Assembly (NCBI RefSeq): GCF_001306135.1
Contig: NZ_LGKP01000022.1
Span: forward strand, 186,001 to 250,000
From: Herpetosiphon geysericola
GTDB lineage: Bacteria; Chloroflexota; Chloroflexia; Chloroflexales; Herpetosiphonaceae
Direction of reading: 5' to 3'
Length of the DNA stretch: 64,000 bases
The position numbers were made by a program, and so were the translations under genes. Numbering within the stretch: position 1 is the first letter of the stretch; each line of letters starts with the position of its first letter. Positions 58,263 to 64,000 of the stretch are shown one piece after another. Under the pieces are notes generated by a model. That model was not told where the DNA came from and ran no database searches. It worked only from the letters and a program-made list of their open reading frames with translations.

Positions 58263-59570
58263 ATGCAATGGAAATTAGCACTTCATCGGCCAATTGCTCC
58301 CCGAGCGAGCAATGAAGAAACTTTGCGCCGCAACATGCGCTTAGGAGTGGCCAATGGAGTTTTATTTATTTTAGCCGACGCATTTAGCGATGCGAATTTG
58401 GTTTTGACCGTGTTTGTGCGTGAGTTGGGCGCTGCGCCGTGGGTGGTTGGCCTATTGCCATCGCTCAAATCGGGCGGTTGGTTGTTGCCACAATTGTTGA
58501 GCGCTGGGCGTTTGCAAGGCATGACCTACAAACTGCCAGTCTATCGCCAAGTTGGGATTGTGCGCTTCTTTATTTGGTTGGCGATGGTGCTGGTGGTTTG
58601 GAACGCAACTAGTTTGCCAGTTTTGGTGCTACTGCCATTGTTTTTGCTGGGCTACGCCATGTACAACTTTACTGGCGGTTCTGGTTCGGTGGCGTTTCAA
58701 GAAGTGGTGGCCAAAACGATTCCCGCTCGCCAGCGGGGCAAATTTTTTGGCTCGCGCAATTTGATTGGTGGTTTGCTCTCGTTTGCCTTGGTTAGCCCCT
58801 TGGTTGGTTGGCTGCTTAGCCGCAGCAGTCCCTTGGTTTTTCCGCACAACTACGGCATTTTGCTGTTTATTTCGTTTGTGCTGATTGGCTTTGGGATTAT
58901 TTCGTTTAGCTTATTTGCCGAGCCGCCAACGACCAACCCGCCTGCGGCTATCTCGGCCAGGCAGATGTTTGCCAAAATTCCGGTGTTGCTCAAGCACGAC
59001 CGCAACTTTCGCCAATATGTGCTTTCGCGTATGGTCACGCGCTTGGGTGGCTTGGCCGACCCATTTTATATTTTGTATGCCCGCGAAGTTCTGCACGTCT
59101 CACCACGTATGATTGGGGTCTATTTGGCGGTGCGGGTGTTCGCCGCAGCCCTATCCAACTTGGTTTGGTCACGGATTGGCGATCAACGTGGCAATCGCTT
59201 GTTGATTGTATTAACTGGTGCGTTGATTATTACTGTGCCAAGCTGGGCTTTGTTGATTATGCCCTTTGCCAGTGTTTTAGGCCCAGAGGCCTTGGGTTGG
59301 CTGTTTGGCGTCATCTTTTTGCTGATTGGCTTGAGTGTCGATGGCTCGAATACCGCCAGTTTAACCTATGTGATGGAGCTGGCGCCAGCTGAGCAACGGC
59401 CTGTGTATGTGGGCGTTTGTAATACGCTGATGGGCGTGGCAACCTTCTTTCCCGTCTTGGGTGGCTTGCTACTGGCCCAATTTGGCTATTTGCCCTTGTT
59501 TTGGATCAGCGCTGCCAGTGGTTTTGGCGGCTGGTTGCTCTCGCGCCGTTTACCTGAGCCACGAACGTAG
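58263..59570 (+). CDS. MFS transporter
   Basis: 435 residues with twelve membrane helices. The opening part NMRLGVANGVLFILADAFSD and ELGAAPWVVGLLPSLKSGGW have the first helices, KTIPARQRGKFFGSRNLIGG is the central loop (R-x-R-G-K-F-F, a typical MFS loop 4-5 segment), and a second half begins LSRMVTRLGGLADPFYILYA. MFS proteins of this subgroup are often in drug or sugar export; the substrate is unknown. ATG 58263 is used because the longer frame from 58185 contains a poly-T stretch and an unlikely leader. Confidence 0.85.
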   Translation: MQWKLALHRPIAPRASNEETLRRNMRLGVANGVLFILADAFSDANLVLTVFVRELGAAPWVVGLLPSLKSGGWLLPQLLSAGRLQGMTYKLPVYRQVGIVRFFIWLAMVLVVWNATSLPVLVLLPLFLLGYAMYNFTGGSGSVAFQEVVAKTIPARQRGKFFGSRNLIGGLLSFALVSPLVGWLLSRSSPLVFPHNYGILLFISFVLIGFGIISFSLFAEPPTTNPPAAISARQMFAKIPVLLKHDRNFRQYVLSRMVTRLGGLADPFYILYAREVLHVSPRMIGVYLAVRVFAAALSNLVWSRIGDQRGNRLLIVLTGALIITVPSWALLIMPFASVLGPEALGWLFGVIFLLIGLSVDGSNTASLTYVMELAPAEQRPVYVGVCNTLMGVATFFPVLGGLLLAQFGYLPLFWISAASGFGGWLLSRRLPEPRT

Positions 59571-59830
59571 AGCAAAGAGCATAGAACATAGAGGGTATTT
59601 TGGGCTATGATTTAACGCAGAGGCGCAGAGGATTAAGCTGTAACTGATCATCAGTCGTAGCTTGGTTGCTCTGTGTCTCTGCGTTAAAGCAAGATTACGA
59701 AGGATCGTAACCGCGAAGAGCACGAAGGACACAAAGGATTATTTTCGCCACAGATTTTTAGGCTTGGGCTTTTGAATTCTGCCTTTTGATTTTTGCCTTC
59801 ATCCCTCATCCTTCATACTTTCTCTCAATG
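59571..59830. repeat. Mosaic intergenic repeat cluster
   Basis: Gap 59571-59906. It contains AGCAAAGAGCATAGAACATA, an inverted pair of the same phrase (TTAACGCAGAGGCGCAGAG at 59612-59630 and CTCTGTGTCTCTGCGTTAA at 59669-59687), AACCGCGAAGAGCACGAAGG, GCCACAGATTTTTAGGCTTG and CTTCATCCCTCATCCTTCAT (59797-59816). After it only a possible -10 (TATGAT near 59844) and AAGGAGG precede the ligase. Confidence 0.8.
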
Positions 59831-59906
59831 TTCTAGCAATATGGTATGATGGCGCAAATGTATAGCTGAGAGCCAGACCCGTTTCGGAGTGCAAGGAGGC
59901 ATTTGC

Positions 59907-61535
59907 ATGCTACGTGGCCTGATGATGGACTATCCGCTGACTGTTGATCGGTTGCTCGACCACGCTTATAAACTCTACCCCCACAAACGTGTTACAACCA
60001 AGCAACCAGATGGCTCACTCCACCGCTATTCGTTCGCCGATTTATACCACCGCGTCAAACGCTTAGGGAATGTGCTCCACAAACTTGGCATCAACCAAGG
60101 TGATCGAGTCGGTACGTTTGCATGGAACAACTACCAACATCTTGAACTCTACTATGCAATTCCTTGTGCTGGCGCTGTCTGCCATACGCTCAACATTCGG
60201 CTTTCAAGCGAGCAATTGGCCTATATCATCAATCACGCCGAAGATAAGGTGATTTTTGTTGATGCGACCTTGTTGCCGTTGTTCTCCAAACTTGCCGATA
60301 GCATTCCTGCGGTCGAAACCATTGTCTTGATCAATGGCCAACCTGGCATCGAACTCCCCTTCCCCAATGTTGTGCACTATGAAGATTTGATGGCCGCCGC
60401 TGAGGCTGAATTCGCTTGGCCCGTGACTGATGAGCGCCAAGCGATGGGTTTGTGCTACACCAGCGGCACGACTGGCAATCCTAAAGGCGTGTTGTATAGC
60501 CATCGCTCGCTCTATTTGCATACGATGGGCGAAAATCAGGCCACCGCCTTGGCCTTTACCCCCGATGATATTGTGATGCCTGTTGTGCCCCAATTTCATG
60601 CGATGGCTTGGGGCTTGCCCTACTCGGCCATCTTTGCAGGCGCAGATTTGGTGATGCCTGGCTTGCACTTGAATCCAGTAGCCTTGGCCGATTTGATTGC
60701 CGAAGAAAAAATAACCTTTCCTGCTGGCGTGCCCACGATTTGGACGGCGATGTATCAAGAAATGCGGGCTAGACCACGCGATTTTTCGCATGTGCGCTGT
60801 TTGGCTGTGGGTGGCGCGGCTATGCCACGCGGCTTAATCGAAGCCTACGAGCGCGATTTTGGCGTGCCAGTGCTCCACGCGTGGGGCATGACCGAGCTTT
60901 CGCCCTTGGGCACAATTTCGAGTTTGCAACCGCAACATCGCAACCTAAGCGACCACGAGCGTTGGGATTTACGCGCCAAACAAGGCTATCCAATTGGTGG
61001 TGTTGAGCTGCGCATTGTCAACGATGCAGGCGAGGAATTGCCGTGGGATGGCACGACGGTTGGTGAGTTGCAGGCGCGTGGCCCGTGGGTTACTGCTGGC
61101 TATTACAAAGTTGAGCCAACTGCCGAGCATTTTACCGCCGATGGCTGGTTTCGTACTGGCGATGTAGCCACAATCAACCACGAAGGCTATTTGGGCATTA
61201 CCGATCGCACCAAAGATTTGGTCAAGAGCGGCGGCGAATGGATTTCGTCGGTCGAGCTGGAAAATGCCTTGATGGGCCATGCTAAAGTGACCGAAGCAGC
61301 GGTGATCGCAATTCCTGATGAGCGCTGGAGCGAGCGCCCGCTGGCCTGCGTGGTTTTGACTAACGATGCTGGCGAGGTTGCGCCAAGCGAATTGTTGGAT
61401 TATCTTGAGCCGTTGGTTGCCAAATTCTGGCTGCCTGAGCGAGTTGTCTTTCTCAGCGAAATTCCTAAAACCAGTGTTGGCAAGTTTGATAAAAAAGTCT
61501 TGCGTGCTCGCTATGCCAATGGCGAACTGGGCTAA
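59907..61535 (+). CDS. Long-chain fatty-acid--CoA ligase (AMP-forming)
   Basis: 542 residues. The AMP-binding motif is [19 protein letters not shown]; the later blocks [56 protein letters not shown] and [20 protein letters not shown], plus the C-terminal Lys of [17 protein letters not shown], complete an ANL enzyme of the FadD3/FadD medium-to-long chain type. ATG 59907 has AAGGAGG seven bases upstream; the frame from 59889 adds residues containing that site. It is the only gene before its terminator (61540-61570). Confidence 0.92.
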   Translation: MLRGLMMDYPLTVDRLLDHAYKLYPHKRVTTKQPDGSLHRYSFADLYHRVKRLGNVLHKLGINQGDRVGTFAWNNYQHLELYYAIPCAGAVCHTLNIRLSSEQLAYIINHAEDKVIFVDATLLPLFSKLADSIPAVETIVLINGQPGIELPFPNVVHYEDLMAAAEAEFAWPVTDERQAMGLCYTSGTTGNPKGVLYSHRSLYLHTMGENQATALAFTPDDIVMPVVPQFHAMAWGLPYSAIFAGADLVMPGLHLNPVALADLIAEEKITFPAGVPTIWTAMYQEMRARPRDFSHVRCLAVGGAAMPRGLIEAYERDFGVPVLHAWGMTELSPLGTISSLQPQHRNLSDHERWDLRAKQGYPIGGVELRIVNDAGEELPWDGTTVGELQARGPWVTAGYYKVEPTAEHFTADGWFRTGDVATINHEGYLGITDRTKDLVKSGGEWISSVELENALMGHAKVTEAAVIAIPDERWSERPLACVVLTNDAGEVAPSELLDYLEPLVAKFWLPERVVFLSEIPKTSVGKFDKKVLRARYANGELG

Positions 61536-61539
61536 ATAA

Positions 61540-61570
61540 AAACAGGGCGGATGCACCATCCGCCCTGTTT
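61540..61570. terminator. Terminator between the acyl-CoA ligase and the 74-residue gene
   Basis: AACAGGGCGGATG and CATCCGCCCTGTT form a 13-base-pair stem with a three-base loop. Short A/T runs on both sides fit a bidirectional terminator for the two convergent genes. Confidence 0.85.
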
Positions 61571-61587
61571 GATCTATCGCTTGGAGT

Positions 61588-61812
61588 TTAACAGACTGTT
61601 TCCCCAAAGCAGGCTTCAAGCAGGGTGCGAATTTGAGTTTGGTGTTGTTGCCACCAGCCGCGCCCGCCGAGCACTTCGACAACGGTTACAACTTCGGTAA
61701 GTTGGTAACATGTAGCCTCGATGCCATCAGAGCGCACAATTGAAATGCTTTGCTCATCTGCATTGGGCGAAATTTTGATTGTATATGTTTGTGTTTCAAG
61801 TACCATGCTCAT
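61588..61812 (-). CDS. Small hypothetical protein (74 residues)
   Basis: The product begins MSMVLETQTYTIKISPNADE and ends ETVC. It is soluble, with mixed strands (TYTIKI, ISIVRS, VVTVVEVL) and a tryptophan-rich turn (GRGWWQQHQTQI); two cysteines. I recognise no family. Coding is supported by the clean frame beside a terminator and a normal composition, but no strong Shine-Dalgarno precedes the ATG at 61812 (ATG 61806 is the alternative). It converges on the acyl-CoA ligase gene and shares its terminator. Confidence 0.5.
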   Translation of the reverse strand: MSMVLETQTYTIKISPNADEQSISIVRSDGIEATCYQLTEVVTVVEVLGGRGWWQQHQTQIRTLLEACFGETVC

Positions 61813-62424
61813 TTGTGTGCTACTACCCTTTCGTTTCTACTATGTACCATAGATTCCGCTGCTTGGAAACGTTTTCGCCTGTAAGCGGACTATGATTTTA
61901 GCCTACAATTTCAAGTTAACCAACTAATTTACCCAATTTGCTTTCGTTGTAAGTAGAACGTTTGAAAACGTCGAACGTTCCTAGAAAATTCCTTTTTGGC
62001 TACTCTTTAACATTGTGCTAACAGTAGTTACTCGTTGGGCTAGGCTTAACGTTGACGCTTACCCGGATAAATGTATGCCGCAGTTTTCCCACAATCTTGA
62101 GGCACATCGACCACGGCCTTGCAGTGCGAACATGCTTAGGCCATTGCTGGCAAAGGTGAGAGTATTTGAATTTACTTTGCCAGTATGTTGGAACGATTTG
62201 CCCCAAGCATAATGGTTCTGTCGCCTGCGATCACTATCATCTGTGCCTGGTTGGACAGCAATTGGGCTTAAATGCTGAGCGATTTTTGGCCAGTTGGACC
62301 AGAATTTAGCCCAACAGCAAGCGCGATTGATCAAACTGAGCTGGATGTTTAGTGGCGCTTCCTTGAGAGCCTTTGCTAAGCAAATATCGATCCATGGCTA
62401 TATATGTATAGTTGTAGGGCTAAT
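61813..62424. other. Long gap with no recognised gene
   Basis: About 600 bases between the 74-residue gene and the repeat cluster. It includes a pair of similar phrases, GAACGTTTGAAAACGTCGAA (near 61957), that look palindromic around AACGTT. On the minus strand a frame of about 110 codons runs from near 62390 to 62059 with tryptophans and charged residues (IDICLAKALKEAPLNIQ, INRACCWAKFWSNWPK), but it has no plausible start and no family match. It may be a decayed gene, possibly a transposase fragment; I cannot confirm this. Confidence 0.4.
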
Positions 62425-62808
62425 GATGAAAATCAGAAGGCAAAATAGCAGGATGAAGGATGAGGAATGAAGTCAAAAATCAAAAATCAGAAGGCAAAAG
62501 TCAAAAGGATGAGGGATGAAATGATAGCGATAGGCTGATGGCTATGGGCTGGCGAGAATATAATCCTGCTCATCTGTGCCAATCTGTGGCTAAAATAATA
62601 AGGACTTTTAACCACGAAGAGCACGAAGGACACGAAGGGGATAAGTCTAATGGCTTTTGGTATGCGGCTATCGGATCGTTTGAAATTCCAAACCAAATTC
62701 CGATAGCCTATCGCCCATAGCCTTTATTTCTCTGCGCTGCTGCGTTAAAACTTTGCGCGCTTCGCGGTTAATAAACGTATGTTCTATGCGCTATGTTCTA
62801 TGTTCTGT
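62425..62808. repeat. Mosaic intergenic repeat cluster
   Basis: Contains AAATCAGAAGGCAAAATAGC, AAAATCAAAAATCAGAAGGC, AGGATGAGGGATGAAATGAT, TCATCTGTGCCAATCTGTGG (62570-62589), CCACGAAGAGCACGAAGGAC, CTCTGCGCTGCTGCGTTAA (62730-62748) and TATGTTCTATGCGCTATGTT. The stretch ends directly at the stop of the deoxyhypusine-synthase-like gene. Confidence 0.8.
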
Positions 62809-63786
62809 TTACTGCCCCAAAATTAAGGCAAACATCAACGGCGCCACAATTGAGGCATCGGATTCGACGATAAACTTCGGCGTGGTTGGCTCCAACTTGC
62901 CCCAGGTAATTTTTTCGTTGGGCACAGCGCCTGAGTATGAGCCATAGCTGGTGGTCGAATCGCTGATTTGGCAAAAGTAGCCCCAAACTGGCACGTTGCC
63001 CATCTGCATGTCTTGGTGCAACATTGGCACAACACAAATTGGGAAGTCGCCAGCGATGCCGCCGCCAATTTGGTAGAAGCCAATTGAATGGGTTTTGCTG
63101 GTTTCAATATACCAGTCGGCCAAGTAGGTCATGTATTCGATGCCCGTGCGCACGGTGTGCACATTTTTGACTTCGCCTTGCATAACGTGAGCTGCAAACA
63201 TATTCCCAGTCGTCGAATCTTCCCAGCCTGGCACGATGATTGGCAGGTTTTTCTCCATTGCGGCGTACATCCACGAATCTTTGATGTCGATTTGGAAGAA
63301 TTCTTCCAACACACCTTTGCGCAAGATCCGATATAAAAACTCGTGGGGGAAATAGCGCTCGCCAGCAGCATCAGCCGCTGTCCATTCATCGACCAAGGCC
63401 CGTTCCAAGCGGCGCATTGCTTCTTCTTCTGGAATACAGGTGTCGGTGACGCGATTCATGTGGCGAGCCAACAGCGCTGCTTCATCGTCTGGGGTTAAAT
63501 CGCGATAATGCGGCACGCGTTCGTAGTAATCGTGGGCCACCAAGTTAAACAAATCTTCTTCGAGATTGGCTCCGGTACACGAAATAATTTGCACTTTATC
63601 TTGGCGAATCATTTCGGCCAACGAGAGGCCCAATTCGGCGGTGCTCATCGCGCCTGCAAGCGTGATCATCATTTTGCCATTGTTGGCAAGGTGCTGCACA
63701 TAGGCATCGCTGGCATCGATTAAGGCTGCCGCATTAAAGTGGCGAAAGTTATGGCGCAAAAAATCGCTGATAGGAGTTGTGCTCAC
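62809..63786 (-). CDS. Deoxyhypusine-synthase-like protein
   Basis: 325 residues. MMITLAGAMSTAELGLSLAE, ISCTGANLEEDLFNLVAHDY and GGGIAGDFPICVVPML are NAD-binding and substrate blocks; near the C-terminus KITWGKLEPTTPKFIVESDA places the enamine-forming lysine (W-G-K) as in eukaryotic deoxyhypusine synthase. Bacteria have no eIF5A with hypusine, so bacterial members are thought to act as homospermidine synthases or in polyamine modification. The function here is open. It has no polyamine gene neighbours; the end of an S1-domain gene lies upstream on the same strand. Confidence 0.87.
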   Translation of the reverse strand: MSTTPISDFLRHNFRHFNAAALIDASDAYVQHLANNGKMMITLAGAMSTAELGLSLAEMIRQDKVQIISCTGANLEEDLFNLVAHDYYERVPHYRDLTPDDEAALLARHMNRVTDTCIPEEEAMRRLERALVDEWTAADAAGERYFPHEFLYRILRKGVLEEFFQIDIKDSWMYAAMEKNLPIIVPGWEDSTTGNMFAAHVMQGEVKNVHTVRTGIEYMTYLADWYIETSKTHSIGFYQIGGGIAGDFPICVVPMLHQDMQMGNVPVWGYFCQISDSTTSYGSYSGAVPNEKITWGKLEPTTPKFIVESDASIVAPLMFALILGQ

Positions 63787-63869
63787 AAGCTACCTCTTTA
63801 TTGATAATGCAAAGATTAAGGCGCTAGATCGAGCCAGCGCCGCCGTCTATTGTACCGCAGGCTGCCGCA

Positions 63870-64000
63870 TTATTGTGCTAAAACGAGGGCAATCCGCTTG
63901 CGTTCTTGATCGATTGATTGAATGCTAACATCCAAAATATCGCCAACGCTCAAACTCAAGCCCCGCGGAATTTGCGAACGATGCAATAAGCCGTCGTGTT
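63870..64000 (-). CDS. S1 RNA-binding domain protein (C-terminal end)
   Basis: Only the last 42 codons are inside the window (minus strand, stop at 63870). They read HDGLLHRSQIPRGLSLSVGD followed by ILDVSIQSIDQERKRIALVL and AQ: the second half of an S1 OB fold with the usual D-G-L-L-H-x-S-x-I and G-x-x-(I/V)-x-V-x-(I/V)-x-x-I-D-x-E-R-x-R-I-(A/S)-L. It could be ribosomal protein S1-like or another S1-motif protein. The start lies beyond position 64000. Too short to see regulation. Confidence 0.85.
   Translation of the reverse strand, partial: HDGLLHRSQIPRGLSLSVGDILDVSIQSIDQERKRIALVLAQ

Noticed and set aside
59866..59900. TPP-like CTGAGA upstream of the acyl-CoA ligase
   Set aside because: CTGAGAGCCAGACCC is followed by none of the other TPP riboswitch blocks and the region is too short.
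60969..61682. 237-codon minus frame
   Set aside because: Antisense of the acyl-CoA ligase running through its terminator; not coding.
61588..64000. tRNA genes
   Set aside because: No T-loop (GGTTCGAATCC-like) with a matching acceptor stem was seen here or in any other gap.

Overview
The window reads as chromosomal DNA of a filamentous Chloroflexota bacterium, most likely Herpetosiphon or a close relative. This is inferred from gene content and from a distinctive style of intergenic repeat, not from a marker gene. Supporting content: the kinase-like/DUF3090/phosphomutase trio shared by Actinobacteria and Chloroflexi, an actinobacterial-type inositol-phosphate synthase, a B12-dependent acyl-CoA mutase large subunit, a bacterial deoxyhypusine-synthase-like protein, and secreted enzymes with Chloroflexi-style 'FPET...GYP' repeats. 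Base composition looks balanced. Genes are dense on both strands. I see no rRNA, tRNA, CRISPR array or intact insertion sequence.

Layout. 1-3576: end of a STAS regulator, a nitroreductase and the uncharacterised trio. 3986-9422: HU, an effector-binding protein, a peroxiredoxin, small membrane proteins and a two-component system. 9708-13905: a tight five-gene operon pairing a cysteine-free NuoB-like protein and a NuoH-like membrane protein with an ABC exporter and a GlpB-type flavoprotein; this is the best candidate for an undescribed system. 14017-17092: two paralogous secreted glycoside hydrolases. 17207-19826: nadC and pncB, with a palindrome over the pncB promoter. 20168-25895: acyl-CoA mutase, an AAA ATPase, class II fructose bisphosphatase and rho. 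26299-32761: MscS-type channel, monooxygenase-fold protein, metallo-hydrolase, YhhN-like protein, a DUF2520 dehydrogenase behind a structured leader, panB and a NagD-like phosphatase.

32990-36725 holds a glycosyltransferase, an LpxL-like acyltransferase and inositol-phosphate synthase, which together suggest inositol glycolipid synthesis. 36979-43005: sensor kinase, a 51-residue membrane peptide, a MocR-type regulator, an EamA exporter and ilvE. 43120-44553: a modular surface protein. 44779-46878: two methyltransferases and a lipoprotein. 46853-55034: a six-gene minus-strand glycan operon (three GT4 glycosyltransferases, flippase, pyruvyltransferase, large membrane protein) behind a consensus promoter and a perfect palindrome. 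55155-64000: birA, ABC-F ATPase, MFS transporter, acyl-CoA ligase, the deoxyhypusine-synthase-like gene and the end of an S1-domain gene.

Many intergenic gaps (about 2.0, 9.5, 19.9, 21.9, 26.1, 29.1, 30.3-31.0, 32.8, 35.0, 57.8, 59.6 and 62.5 kb) are filled with mosaics of the same short phrases (for example TTAACGCAGAGGCGCAGAG). These account for most of the long non-coding stretches. One such cluster contains a 225-bp MITE-like element. All family names come from reading the sequence; no database search was run.
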